The notes under the pieces are model-generated. The model was not told the origin of the DNA, did not search any database, and saw nothing but the letters and a program-made list of their open reading frames with translations. 64,000 bases of DNA from Segetibacter sp. (GTDB taxonomy: Bacteria > Bacteroidota > Bacteroidia > Chitinophagales > Chitinophagaceae), in the NCBI GenBank assembly GCA_028288485.1, contig JAQBNO010000142.1:1-64000 (forward strand), in the 5' to 3' direction. Shown here piece by piece: positions 53,004-62,165 of this stretch (positions are counted from its first letter, which is position 1; every line of letters begins with the position of its first letter). A program made the position numbers and the translations under genes.

Positions 53004-54587
53004 TCAGAAGCCAAGACCAAGAGTGAAGCCAGCTATCTGTCCCGGCAAATCGCCCCCTGCTTTAGCTCGTCCGTTATTAATATCAATGTTGTAAATACGC
53101 GTTTTTCCTGATACTGTAAACAATCCATAAGCCATGTTGCTTGTTCCGCCAATATCAAAGCCATTGTTGGCATCTACATTTATACCAAGATCTCCCACCA
53201 CCGATAAGGCTCCTGCATTTGGTGGATTCTGGATGTACAACTTATCTTTTGCAGCATCTATTACGTAAAGTGTAGTAGTTGTTGTTCCCGCAAAATTATT
53301 TGCATACGCCGCTGCGCTAACAGAAGGAGTTCCCGGGTTTAATGAGCCGTCGACTGTAGTCATGCCATCCTTAGGATTTACACGTAGATTTTGGCCGCTG
53401 TTACTCACTATTCTTATCCGGTCGACAACGGGGTTGAAGTCGACACCAAAAGAAGTACCCATTAAAGGTGTAGATAGTGCAGCTACAAAAGAAGCAGCTC
53501 CACTCGATGCATTAATTGTATAAAGCCGGCTATTGCTGCCCAATCCATACAACTGCCCGTTAACAGGACGAAAATCAATACCCACCAGCTTTTCCCCGGA
53601 TTGTAACCCTGTTATTGGCTTCGCGATGGTATTAGAAGTTCGGTTCGGATTAAAGATGACAAGATCAGTAGCGCTAATTGCATAAGCTACCGGTAGTGTA
53701 GCAATGGCAATTCCATAATACATAGTACTACGGTTAAATTTATCAATCTTTTTTGCCTTACCGGTATTTAAATCAATAGAAAATAGAGTGCTTTTCCGGT
53801 TAACCTGGTAAATAGCAAGAGCGGTATTTTCAGAATATCCTGAATTCTTAGATGAAGAGTAAGCGTTATCTGACGCAGTGGGAGGCGCAATATCAAAACC
53901 CCCTTCTCCTTCCAGGTTGATATTTAGGGAACCTATTTCTTCAAGTGTACCATTGTTTGGCGGATTTTGCCTGTACAGTTTATCTGTCTTTACATCAATA
54001 TCATATAAGGTAGTAGTGGCTGCACCAGCCACATTATTGCTATAGGCTACTGATGTTACCATAGCATTTGGTGCCCCGTTAATATTACCATCAATGGCGG
54101 CAACAGTACCGGTTTCAGGGTTAATCCTAAGGTTTTGCCCCGTGCTGGTTACAACTCTTATCCGGTCGACAGTAGGGTTAAAATCAAAGCCTGCAATAGT
54201 ACCTGCTAACAGAGGGGTGAAAGGCCCTGAACCAATTGCACGTGCCATGCCCGATTTTGGATCAATTACATATATCCTGCTGCTGCTTCCTAACCCATAT
54301 AGCTGCCCTGTTGCCGGACGAAAATCAATGGCTAAAATTTTTTCACTCGTTCCCAACCCGGTTATGGTGGCTGAAGCGATCAAATCTCCGTTGTTATCCA
54401 TTGAAAACTTGTCTAACTTATTTCCCTCACCTAAAGCATAAAAGGTCACATCCGGGTCTTTTTCTCCGTGTCTTGCACTATATGCCAGAGCCGAGTTGGG
54501 TAAGTCATCGGATTGAAGGTCTTTTTTGCAGGAGGATGCAAATAGAATTAATGCCGAAAGCCCCATAATGGGAGAAAACTTTTTCAT
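53004..54587 (-). CDS. DUF4394 protein with two repeats, lipoprotein (527 aa)
   Basis: Lipoprotein signal (ALILFASSCKKD) followed by two tandem DUF4394 domains (about 45-270 and 285-525). Each repeat carries EKILAIDFRPATGQLYGLGS or EKLVGIDFRPVNGQLYGLGS, then DRIRVVTSTGQNLRINPETG or DRIRIVSNSGQNLRVNPKDG, and YRQNPPNNGTLEEIG or YIQNPPNAGALSVVG. Beta-rich, propeller-like. Function unknown; often associated with surface or extracellular proteins in Bacteroidota. Isolated between a terminator and a 690-bp gap. Confidence 0.8.
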   Translation of the reverse strand: MKKFSPIMGLSALILFASSCKKDLQSDDLPNSALAYSARHGEKDPDVTFYALGEGNKLDKFSMDNNGDLIASATITGLGTSEKILAIDFRPATGQLYGLGSSSRIYVIDPKSGMARAIGSGPFTPLLAGTIAGFDFNPTVDRIRVVTSTGQNLRINPETGTVAAIDGNINGAPNAMVTSVAYSNNVAGAATTTLYDIDVKTDKLYRQNPPNNGTLEEIGSLNINLEGEGGFDIAPPTASDNAYSSSKNSGYSENTALAIYQVNRKSTLFSIDLNTGKAKKIDKFNRSTMYYGIAIATLPVAYAISATDLVIFNPNRTSNTIAKPITGLQSGEKLVGIDFRPVNGQLYGLGSNSRLYTINASSGAASFVAALSTPLMGTSFGVDFNPVVDRIRIVSNSGQNLRVNPKDGMTTVDGSLNPGTPSVSAAAYANNFAGTTTTTLYVIDAAKDKLYIQNPPNAGALSVVGDLGINVDANNGFDIGGTSNMAYGLFTVSGKTRIYNIDINNGRAKAGGDLPGQIAGFTLGLGF

Positions 54588-55033
54588 TGTGTAAATTTTA
54601 ATTTAAAAAAATGTTAACGATGAATGTACGAGGAAGGGTTAACGAAAGATTTGAAGAACAATTAATATTAATATCGGTGGCTGGCTTAAGGAGTGATGTC
54701 ATTTTTAAAACGGCAATAGAATTATTAAAGTAATTCATAAGGCCAACCAGCATAAGAATAAACCACAGAATTGCTTAGAAGTGAAGAAGGCGAGGTGACC
54801 GAAAACAAGGAGGAAAAGATGTAGAACGATATTTGGAAACTAAAAAGCAAAAAGGGTTAGGAGATTTATGCCGGCGGGTAAAGAAAGTGATTGTTCAGTT
54901 TTGCAGGCTATACCGCACAACCTCATGAAAAAGCCGTAAAAGGTAGAAAAAAAGCCATGTGCCTTTTAAATTGAATTATACTTCCCGCCTGGAAAGTTTG
55001 ACATAGCGCGCTGTTGATTAGAGATATCAAAGA

Positions 55034-55091
55034 TATAAGAGTGCGACGCAACGATGTTAAATAGAAGCAATAAAGACGGGCTCAAAAAAAA
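55034..55091 (+). repeat. Dispersed repeat, copy 18 (core variant A)
   Basis: ATAAGAGTGCGACGCAACG, ATGTTAAATAGAAGCAATAA, GACGGGCTCAAAAAAAAT. It lies within the 690-bp gap 54588-55277, which otherwise shows no gene. Confidence 0.8.
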
Positions 55092-55218
55092 TCATTGTAC
55101 ATTCTTATGCGCCGCGAAGTATAGAACTACAGTTCCTAATACCGTTTCATTGCAACAAGTTATAATACAACCGCTGATACCTTGTTTGCCTTAAAACCAT
55201 ATATGTTCCTATACCAGA

Positions 55219-55260
55219 CAAAAGAGGTTGCCTCAACCTGATGAGACAACCTCTTTTTTA
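55219..55260. terminator. Terminator-like hairpin after the outer-membrane barrel gene
   Basis: AAAAGAGGTTG pairs with CAACCTCTTTT around a 16-base loop; A and T runs flank it, so it may act in either direction. It is just 3' of the minus-strand barrel gene. Confidence 0.75.
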
Positions 55261-55277
55261 AATACTGTTGGTTAAGT

Positions 55278-55985
55278 TTATAGTTTCAAACCTAGTGTAA
55301 AACTTAGGACCCTGTTTTTGCCTCTGTCATTGGTGCCATTATCTGCTCCTGAATTTATTTTTGTAATCCCGTAACCATAATTGGCGCCGATAGTAAATCT
55401 TGTAAATTCAAATCCTGCTAAAGCGTTTAATCCATAATCAAATCTTTTAAGCTTTCCATATCCATTGTTTTCTTCCTGTGCAGTGGTGGGGTCATCCTTA
55501 CTGAATTCAATATCCCTGCTGGTAAACGTTTGTAGTCCGAATACTTTCGATTCAACTTTGTTTTTACCTGTTATACCCATTGCACCATAAGGACCGGCAC
55601 CAATGTAAAATTTCGAATTTTCGGTTAAGGCGATCTTGCCCACAAGGTTTAATGGTATCTCAAGATACATCGGATTAGAGGTTGCTTTATAGTAAGAATT
55701 ATCAGTGGGCTGACCAACCTGGGTTTTTGCTCCTTTACCTGTGTATGTTGCTCCGGGCTGAAAAGAAAGTCCTGCACCAAGCGGAAGATCAAAAGCAATA
55801 CCTACGTGAAAACTTGTAAGAGTATTTGCTTCGTCAACCCGCCCATTTTCCGTAACAGATATATTAGCCTGGTTGAGCCCACCTCTTATGATAAAACTAC
55901 CTTCATTCGCCGAACCCTTGGTTTGCGCAAACACACCTAGTGACATCAATGAAATGACTGTTGCACTCAATATTTTCTTCTTCAT
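55278..55985 (-). CDS. Outer-membrane beta-barrel protein (235 aa)
   Basis: Signal peptide (VISLMSLGVFAQTKGS) and an all-beta body with alternating aromatic strands: NEGSFIIRGGLNQANISVTE, TSFHVGIAFDLPLGAGLSFQ, SKFYIGAGPYGAMGITGKNK, RFTIGANYGYGITKI, and a C-terminal RVLSFTLGLKL, typical of the porin-like small barrels of Bacteroidota (PF13568-type). No specific substrate. Ends before a hairpin terminator. Confidence 0.85.
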   Translation of the reverse strand: MKKKILSATVISLMSLGVFAQTKGSANEGSFIIRGGLNQANISVTENGRVDEANTLTSFHVGIAFDLPLGAGLSFQPGATYTGKGAKTQVGQPTDNSYYKATSNPMYLEIPLNLVGKIALTENSKFYIGAGPYGAMGITGKNKVESKVFGLQTFTSRDIEFSKDDPTTAQEENNGYGKLKRFDYGLNALAGFEFTRFTIGANYGYGITKINSGADNGTNDRGKNRVLSFTLGLKL

Positions 55986-56324
55986 TTTCTTTGGTTTAAC
56001 TGTTTTTGAGACAATAACTAATACTATGCCACCTGGCTGGTTTTAGGCAAAAAATAGTCTGCAGCCTTCATTTTTCATCCCTATTCGTAGGAATGAAAAA
56101 GGCAGTGTGGGTAAGTTTATTAAAACGCCCAGGCAATTCACACTTGTATTCGGCATGTTTTATAAACATGGGGCAGAATTGAAAGAGACTTCGATGCTTG
56201 TCGGGTGGGGGGCGGTGAATTAAATTCTGTGCAAGGCCGAAAATGCCGTTTTTGCTATTCGCGTAATAGAGTATGGATGAACTTTTGTTGCTGTTGTGCG
56301 AGAGGTTAAGGTTATCCTGTATAT

Positions 56325-56369
56325 ATGTTTCAATATTTATTGAAAGTTTAGAAAGAATGATTATATTTG
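56325..56369 (+). promoter_or_regulatory. Promoter and operator of the GbsR-type gene, possibly leaderless
   Basis: TTG (56340-56342), 19 bases, then TATATTTG (56362-56369): a full Bacteroidota promoter. The ATG is only five bases further, so the mRNA may have almost no leader. An ATGTTTCA-N8-TGAAA palindrome (56325-56345) overlaps the -33 element and matches the one at 56929-56960. Confidence 0.6.
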
Positions 56370-56373
56370 TAGT

Positions 56374-56880
56374 ATGAATTTAACGGATGCAAAAGCACAA
56401 TTTATTCAAAGTTGGGGTATCATGGGAAGCCAGTGGGGTATTAACAGAACAATGGCACAAATACATGCCCTCTTAATTATTGCCGCTCATCCCTTAACCG
56501 CCGAAGAGATTATGGAGCAGTTGAGTATCAGCCGGGGTAATACCAACATGAATGTTCGCGAGTTGATAGATTGGGGCCTGCTGCAAAAGGTTATTGTGCC
56601 AGGTGAAAGAAAGGAATTTTTTACTGCTGAAAAAGACATCTGGAAAGTAGCAACACTGATTATGTACCAACGTAAAAAAAGAGAGTTGGACCCGATGGTT
56701 AAAGTGTTGAACCAGTTAAGTGAAGTAGAAGGTGATAAAAATGATGCTGACGTAAAAGCTTTCACCGAAACGATTGGTAACATTAAAAAATTTACAGGGC
56801 AGGCAGAGAAAACCTTAGATACAATGATCAAAGCTGAGGAGAACTGGTTTTGGAGTAGTTTTCTTAAATTGTTTAAATAG
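56374..56880 (+). CDS. GbsR/MarR-type transcriptional regulator (168 aa)
   Basis: Winged-helix repressor. The Bacteroidota-type N-terminus KAQFIQSWGIMGSQWGINRT, HTH segments with LTAEEIMEQLSISRGNTNMN and VRELIDWGLLQKVIV, then a dimerising helical tail. Homologues act near redox or envelope stress genes. The promoter contains a palindrome, also found before the following gene, so this protein probably represses both its own gene and its neighbour. Start at the first ATG is supported by the promoter position even though the leader would be very short. Confidence 0.88.
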   Translation: MNLTDAKAQFIQSWGIMGSQWGINRTMAQIHALLIIAAHPLTAEEIMEQLSISRGNTNMNVRELIDWGLLQKVIVPGERKEFFTAEKDIWKVATLIMYQRKKRELDPMVKVLNQLSEVEGDKNDADVKAFTETIGNIKKFTGQAEKTLDTMIKAEENWFWSSFLKLFK

Positions 56881-56928
56881 CCTTTCGACGAGGCGATTTT
56901 AAGCCGCAATACGCGGCTTTAATTAAGT

Positions 56929-56960
56929 TCTAATGTTTCAGTTGTTATTGAAACATTAGA
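56929..56960 (+). promoter_or_regulatory. Operator before the four-span membrane gene
   Basis: Perfect 12-bp inverted repeat TCTAATGTTTCA / TGAAACATTAGA with an 8-base spacer. Geometry and half-site match the palindrome at 56325. An approximate promoter (TTG then TATAAATA) follows. Confidence 0.7.
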
Positions 56961-56984
56961 AAGAAAAGTATAAATATTTCAAAT

Positions 56985-57353
56985 ATGAGAGCTTTTAAAA
57001 AGATAGATCTATTGATACAGGTAATGCTGGTGATTGTATTTACGATAATTGAAATTGTACATTCTAAAAGCCTGTTCATCTTAGCCCTGTATATACTGGG
57101 AGGATGGCAGTTAATAAGCATGTTAATTCATTGGGCCAACAAGTGGCATCCCATGAAGGGCGGGAGACGGTTCAGTTTTCAAATAGTCTTCGTCGCATTA
57201 TTTGTATTGGCAAGTTTGGCAGAACTGGTTTTTCAGAAAGTCTTTTTACAACATTTCCTTCTGTTCACCCTGCCCGTATTATCAATCTACTATAGCTACA
57301 TCTGTTATATGGAGATCTTCTATTACAGCAAAAGACCTTTAGAGCTGATTTAA
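56985..57353 (+). CDS. Four-span membrane protein, unknown function (122 aa)
   Basis: Four hydrophobic spans at about residues 8-25, 30-48, 65-82 and 88-108, with short charged linkers (IHWANKWHPMKGGRRF). No family recognised. It lies directly downstream of the GbsR-type gene with its own copy of the operator, and 12 bp before the decayed epimerase, so these three formed one regulatory unit. Confidence 0.7.
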   Translation: MRAFKKIDLLIQVMLVIVFTIIEIVHSKSLFILALYILGGWQLISMLIHWANKWHPMKGGRRFSFQIVFVALFVLASLAELVFQKVFLQHFLLFTLPVLSIYYSYICYMEIFYYSKRPLELI

Positions 57354-57365
57354 AAAAGATGGTTT

Positions 57366-57979
57366 ATGAAAAACAAGAAAATTGTTATTGCCGGAGGCAC
57401 CGGCTTCATGCGACAACACATTGCCAGTTATTTCGGCGCAGGCAACAATGTAGTAATCTTAAGCAGAAAACAAAAGCACGCCGCAAACAATGCTTTTAAG
57501 AGTTTTACAAGTGTAAGCTAGCCAACTTCAAACAACGGGGTAGTCGAGTGGAATGGAATGGAAAGGAAAGGATGCGGGCGTGTGAACTAAGGAAATTGGC
57601 GGCTGCGACCCGGTGATAAATCTCCGGGAAAATCAGTAAACTGCCGTTACACCAGCAAAAATAAAAAGGAGATCTTCGATAGCAGGACGAATTCAATAAA
57701 GGCAATAGCGGAAGCAATCGGCGACGCCGTTGCCCGTCGAAAGCGGCGGATCAATGCATCACAGGTAACAAATCGCTGCTCCCTGCATATGAATGGATGT
57801 TGAAACCTGGTGCTGCAGTAATTGGTGCCGAACCTGAATTAATTTTAAAAAGCCGGTGAGTGGTTCCTGTAAAGCTTTTAAAGGAAGGGTTTAAATTTTC
57901 ATACCCCGACATTGATGGTGCTTTTCAAAACGTTGTATCACAGGTTCAACGAAAGAAATACACTTATTTTAATTTTTGA
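57366..57979 (+). pseudogene. Decayed TIGR01777 family NAD(P)-dependent epimerase
   Basis: The intact start NKKIVIAGGTGFMRQHIASY (nucleotide-binding Gly motif) reaches a stop after about 50 codons. Further pieces follow in other frames: AGKSVNCRYTSKNKKEIFDS with RTNSIKAIAEAI, then SLLPAYEWMLKPGAAVIGAE and VVPVKLLKEGFKFSYPDIDG ending YTYFNF and TGA. Much of the middle is deleted. The family is clear, the gene is non-functional. Confidence 0.75.
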
Positions 57980-58048
57980 GTTAGTTTTAGCGTTACTCCA
58001 TGGTGCAATTCTTGTGGTTGTAAATGCACCATTAAATAAAACTATTAC

Positions 58049-58414
58049 ATGGCAAAGAAGAAAACGTTAGTACTGGGAGCATCCACCAATCCTTCAAGAT
58101 TCAGTTATTCCGCTATCAATCGTTTAACTGCTCATCAACACCCTGTTGTTGCAGTCGGGCTTAAAGAAGGCAAAGTCGGAAATGTAAATATTGTAACGGG
58201 ACAGCCAAAAGAAGAAGATATAGACACAGTAACTTTATACCTCAATCCCACCAATCAAAAGCCTTATTACGATTATATCTTAACCCTCAAGCCTAAACGA
58301 ATCATCTTCAACCCCGGTACCGAAAATGATGAACTGGAAGAATTGGCGCGCAAAAATGGTATAAACCCGGTAGAGGCGTGTACACTGGTGATGTTAAGTA
58401 TTGGACAATACTAA
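58049..58414 (+). CDS. CoA-binding domain protein (121 aa)
   Basis: Small Rossmann-fold protein of the CoA-binding (YccU-like) family: KTLVLGASTNPSRFSYSAIN at the N-terminus, HPVVAVGLKEGKVGNV, and the C-terminal IIFNPGTENDELEELARKNG and EACTLVMLSIGQY. Full length. It binds CoA-like nucleotides in related proteins; the cellular role is unknown. It follows the decayed epimerase on the same strand. Confidence 0.88.
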   Translation: MAKKKTLVLGASTNPSRFSYSAINRLTAHQHPVVAVGLKEGKVGNVNIVTGQPKEEDIDTVTLYLNPTNQKPYYDYILTLKPKRIIFNPGTENDELEELARKNGINPVEACTLVMLSIGQY

Positions 58415-58440
58415 AGTAGCTAAACAATAAAGTGTAGTAT

Positions 58441-58500
58441 TTTTTAATACCCGCTTGATCTTTCCATAGCATCATCGTTGCGTCGCAATCCGTTCATCTG
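58441..58500 (-). repeat. Dispersed repeat, copy 19 (GATGAACGG head)
   Basis: Minus strand: GATGAACGGATTGCGACGCA, ACGATGATGC, tail GCGGGTATTAAAAA. The core of 30 bases equals that at 21742-21771 in reverse. A separate half head GTACAAGTGAGAGACATC follows on the plus strand at 58528, giving a composite arrangement. Confidence 0.7.
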
Positions 58501-58626
58501 TATCTCATTGTTGATCTTACATTTACGGTACAAGTGAGAGACATCACCAAAGGGATCCATTTGGACAACCCCAAATGCACAAACAACAAATGCGGGGAAA
58601 CAAAGAATTTCTAAAACTAATTTTCG

Positions 58627-59469
58627 TTAAAGATCTTCTAACTTAAAAGTCTCCTTAACTCGTATCCCTTTTTCAGTGTTCTGAAGTGTGCAACATTCTA
58701 CTCTTGCATCGTGTTCGAAAAACAGGACGTAATCTCTTTCAACCGCTTCCTGTAAAAATGTTTTCTTTTCGGTGAGTGTTTTCAAAGGAAACATGTCGTA
58801 ACTCATTACGTACGGTAAAGGCAAATGCGCCGTCGATGGCAACAGGTCGGCCATATAAACGATTGTTCTGCCTTTGTAATTAATAACCGGTAACATCATC
58901 GCATCAGTATGACCATAGGCAAACTTTAATGTGATCGCTTCATCAAATATTGAGGCACCTTCTTTCACTTCTACAAATTGCAACCGGCCGCTGTCTTCAA
59001 TTGGTAAAATATTTTCTTTTAGAAAGGATGCTTTCTCACGGTCATTAGGTTCTGTTGCCCACTTCCAGTGTTGTTCATTACTCCAGTACGTTGCATTTTT
59101 AAAAGCAGGTATTAACTGGTCGTCTTCTTTTATAATACTGCCGCCACAATGGTCGAAATGAAGATGTGTATGAAACACATCCGTAATATCGTCCCTGGTA
59201 AATCCATGCTTTGCAAGTGAGCCTTCCAAAGTATCGTGGCCATGTATATAATAGTGACTGAAGAATTTTGCATCCTGTTTATCACCCATTCCTGTATCCA
59301 CCAGGATTCTCCTGTCCCCGGTCTCGATTAATAAGCAACGTAAAGCCCACGTACACATATTATTTTCATCGGCCGGATTTAATTTGTTCCAGATGCTTTT
59401 TGGAACTACTCCGAACATGGCACCGCCGTCCAGTTTAAAGTAGCCTGCATTTATAACGGTTAATTTCAT
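58627..59469 (-). CDS. Metallo-beta-lactamase fold hydrolase (280 aa)
   Basis: MBL-fold hydrolase with the zinc motif HTHLHFDHCGG, the preceding VDTGMGDK region, and later metal ligands in FAYGHTDAMML and FFEHDARV. Related proteins include lactonases and thioesterases; the substrate is unknown. Its start overlaps the stop of the MFS transporter gene by four bases (ATGA), so it is coupled to a transporter and may act on the transported compound, which is inference. Confidence 0.85.
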   Translation of the reverse strand: MKLTVINAGYFKLDGGAMFGVVPKSIWNKLNPADENNMCTWALRCLLIETGDRRILVDTGMGDKQDAKFFSHYYIHGHDTLEGSLAKHGFTRDDITDVFHTHLHFDHCGGSIIKEDDQLIPAFKNATYWSNEQHWKWATEPNDREKASFLKENILPIEDSGRLQFVEVKEGASIFDEAITLKFAYGHTDAMMLPVINYKGRTIVYMADLLPSTAHLPLPYVMSYDMFPLKTLTEKKTFLQEAVERDYVLFFEHDARVECCTLQNTEKGIRVKETFKLEDL

Positions 59470-60785
59470 TTCGCTAAGTTTAGTACACGTTCCTGTTTTT
59501 CTTTTTGCAAGGTCACAAATAATGCAATAAACCCGGCAATAAAAAACACAATTAATGCAAGAACAGAATTACGCATATCGCCTGTTATCTGTTGAACAAG
59601 TCCAAAGCTAAACATCCCTATAACAATGGCTATTTTTTCTGTAACATCGTAGAAGCTAAAGAACGACGCTGTATCATGTGTTTGCGGCATTATCTTTCCG
59701 TAAGTAGACCTGCTTAAAGACTGGACGCCTCCCATTACCAATCCTACTGAAACAGCGATAATGTAAAATTGCATTTCAGTAGTGATGAAAAAGGCAGCAA
59801 TACATATAGTGATCCATATTAAAACTACCAGCATCAAAACACGGAAGTTTCCAAAGTTCTGCGACAATTTGGCCATGATATACGCCCCGGCTATGGCAAC
59901 TATTTGAATTAATAATAACGCAATAATCAGTTTTCCTGTAGGTAAGCCTATAACCTGGCTCGCAAACAAAGTTGCTGCAAGCATTACCGTTTGAACGCCC
60001 ATGCTATAAAAGAAAAATGAAAGCAGGAAGGTTTTTAAAACAGGCATCTGTTTTACTATTTTCCAAACTTTTTTCAGCTCTGTAAACCCGTTTGTAAAAA
60101 TGTTGTTCCCTGTATTTTGCTTTGCGGGAGTTCCTGGCGGCAGGCGTGCAAAAGCAATTTGTGCAAAGCTCACCCACCATATTCCTACCAAAAGAAATGA
60201 TAGTTGCGGAGCGAAAGATGGATCTTTTATTCCAAACCAGCCCGGTTCCATTACAAACAGGAAGCACACCAACTGGAGTATGATACTTCCGGTGTAACCA
60301 AATGCAAAACCTTTCGCGCTTATACGGTCCTGGTCTTTTTCTGCGGCAATTTCGGGCAGGTAAGAGTTGTAGAAGACAAGGCTGCCGCAGTAGCCTATGG
60401 CAGCGAGCATACAACAAATAATTCCCAGGTAAAGCGTGTCAATAGTAAACCAGAATAATAAACAGCAGGCGAGGCCGCCGAGGTAACAGAAGAACTTCAT
60501 AAAGCTCTTCTTGTTGCCTTTATAATCGGCAATGGAAGAAAGAATGGGAGAAAGGAGCGCAATGATAAAATAGGCTGCTGCAATAGTGTAATTATATAAA
60601 GAAGCACTTTCAAACTCGGTTCCTAAAAACCGCACTTTATGGCTAACTGCACTACCGTTATTTGTGGTAGTGATGGCATCATAATACGCGGGAAAGATGG
60701 TGGTAGTAATAACAAGGTTATAAGCACTGTTAGCCCAGTCATACATTGCCCACCCGTTAATAACTTTTTTAGAAGCAGTTGGCAT
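59466..60785 (-). CDS. MFS transporter, UMF1/Atg22-like (439 aa)
   Basis: Twelve membrane spans with the UMF1-family N-terminus INGWAMYDWANSAYNLVITT and the conserved GYCGSLVFYNSYLPEIA and RISAKGFAFGYTGSIILQLV segments. UMF1 relatives export amino acids or peptides; the cargo here is not known. It is overlapped by the MBL-fold gene downstream. The upstream region is a long tandem repeat and gives no clear promoter. Confidence 0.87.
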   Translation of the reverse strand: MPTASKKVINGWAMYDWANSAYNLVITTTIFPAYYDAITTTNNGSAVSHKVRFLGTEFESASLYNYTIAAAYFIIALLSPILSSIADYKGNKKSFMKFFCYLGGLACCLLFWFTIDTLYLGIICCMLAAIGYCGSLVFYNSYLPEIAAEKDQDRISAKGFAFGYTGSIILQLVCFLFVMEPGWFGIKDPSFAPQLSFLLVGIWWVSFAQIAFARLPPGTPAKQNTGNNIFTNGFTELKKVWKIVKQMPVLKTFLLSFFFYSMGVQTVMLAATLFASQVIGLPTGKLIIALLLIQIVAIAGAYIMAKLSQNFGNFRVLMLVVLIWITICIAAFFITTEMQFYIIAVSVGLVMGGVQSLSRSTYGKIMPQTHDTASFFSFYDVTEKIAIVIGMFSFGLVQQITGDMRNSVLALIVFFIAGFIALFVTLQKEKQERVLNLAK

Positions 60786-60852
60786 AAAGATGCTTTTGGT
60801 TCTTTAAAGATAGGGAAGGGGGAAGTTATTTATATAGACGGGGAAATTAAAG

Positions 60853-61126
60853 TTGAAAGGGTGATGAGTTGAAAGGGTGTAAGTTGAAAAGTTGAAAAGG
60901 TGAAAGGGTGATTGGTTGAAAGGGTGAAAGGGTGATTGGTTGAAAGGTTGAAAGGGTGAAAGGGTGATTGGTTGAAAAGTTATAAAGGTGAAAGGTTGAA
61001 AGGTTGAAAGGTTGAAAGGGTGAAAGGGTGAAAGGGTGATTGGTTGAAAGGTTGAAAAGTTGAAAGGGTGATTGGTTGAAAAGTTAAAAAGGTTGAAAGG
61101 TTGAAAGGTTGAAAGGTTGAAAAGGG
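60853..61126. repeat. Tandem repeat, unit about 8 bp (TTGAAAGG), about 33 units
   Basis: Units of TTGAAAGG, GTGAAAGG and GTGATTGG in a higher-order pattern (GTGATTGGTTGAAAGG recurs several times). Length about 275 bp between the MFS gene and uppP. It is a likely variable-number locus. The ORF read through it (FQPFNLSTFQ) is low-complexity and not a gene. Confidence 0.8.
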
Positions 61127-61141
61127 GAATGGCGTTACAAG

Positions 61142-61200
61142 GTACAAGAGTGCGACGCAACGGAAGTTTAATAGCAGACGTAAAGTCTGGCTCATAAAAG
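61142..61200 (+). repeat. Dispersed repeat, copy 20 (core variant A)
   Basis: GTACAAGAGTGCGACGCAAC, GGAAGTTTAATAGCAGACGT, then CTGGCTCATAAAAG. It lies between the tandem repeat and uppP. Confidence 0.85.
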
Positions 61201-61277
61201 CCTTGCTTACCTCGTCTTAAATTCCTGAGTTTTTCGAAGCCTGCTTTCCGCCTTCCCTACACTCTTTGCCTTACACC

Positions 61278-62078
61278 TTACTGCAGATAGCCGGTATAAA
61301 TCAGCACGAGTAAAACAGCTCCGACAATAATGCGGTACCAGCCAAAAAGCTTGAAACCGTAACGTTGCAGGTAAGTAATAAAAAATTTGATGGCGAGAAG
61401 CGCCACAATAAATGCTACCAGGTTCCCAACACCAAGAAGCATAAGGTTGTGCTTGTCTACCAGTACTTCACGATGGTCCTTGTACGTTTTCAGCAGCTTA
61501 TAACCGGTTGCAGCAGCCATAGTAGGAACCGCCAGATAAAAGGAAAACTCGGCCGCCAATTTACGGGTAAGTTTCTGTTGCATACCTCCAATAATCGAAG
61601 CGGCACTGCGGCTAACGCCCGGTATCATTGCTATACATTGCCAGAGACCGATAATAAAAGCTTTGGAATAGGTAATATGCCTTTCTCTTTCGATCACCGG
61701 GTGGTTAAATGCTTTATCAATAAATAATAAAATAAAACCGCCGGCCAGTAAGGTTATCGCAACAGTCGTCGGACTTTCAAGTAATTCATCAATTTTTTCT
61801 TCAAGCAAAAACCCGATGCCTAATGCGGGGATTACCGCGACGACCAGTTTCAGGTAAAACTGCCATTTAGTAAAATCAAAAAACTTTCTCCAGTATAACA
61901 CAACTACACTTAAAATGGCTCCCAACTGTATGGCAACCGTAAAAAGCTTTGTAAAAACATCGTCTTTTGGCAACATCAATAGCCTTTCGGTAATGATCAT
62001 GTGACCGGTAGATGAGATGGGTAAAAATTCCGTGATCCCTTCTACTATTGCAATGATGATGCTTTCAATTAAGGTCAT
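61278..62078 (-). CDS. uppP: Undecaprenyl-diphosphatase UppP/BacA (266 aa)
   Basis: Integral membrane phosphatase that recycles undecaprenyl pyrophosphate for peptidoglycan and other envelope polymers, and confers bacitracin resistance. Motifs [15 protein letters not shown] and [14 protein letters not shown] are complete, with eight or so membrane spans. It is downstream of DUF3098 and ftsX on the minus strand, a common Bacteroidota order; a hairpin lies between it and DUF3098. Confidence 0.95.
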   Translation of the reverse strand: MTLIESIIIAIVEGITEFLPISSTGHMIITERLLMLPKDDVFTKLFTVAIQLGAILSVVVLYWRKFFDFTKWQFYLKLVVAVIPALGIGFLLEEKIDELLESPTTVAITLLAGGFILLFIDKAFNHPVIERERHITYSKAFIIGLWQCIAMIPGVSRSAASIIGGMQQKLTRKLAAEFSFYLAVPTMAAATGYKLLKTYKDHREVLVDKHNLMLLGVGNLVAFIVALLAIKFFITYLQRYGFKLFGWYRIIVGAVLLVLIYTGYLQ

Positions 62079-62116
62079 GACAGTTTAATCCTGGTTTTAA
62101 TATGAAATATAAATAC

Positions 62117-62146
62117 ATTAAAAAAGGCGATGATCGTCATCGCCTG
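62117..62146 (-). terminator. Hairpin between DUF3098 and uppP, terminator-like
   Basis: Perfect 9-bp stem AGGCGATGA / TCATCGCCT with a 3-base loop, followed on the minus strand by six T. It may reduce read-through from DUF3098 to uppP. Confidence 0.7.
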
Positions 62147-62165
62147 GTAATGTAACTAAGTACAC

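Noticed and set aside
60853-61126. Possible CRISPR array
   Set aside because: Units are about 8 bp with no spacers of constant length and no cas genes nearby; it is a simple tandem repeat.
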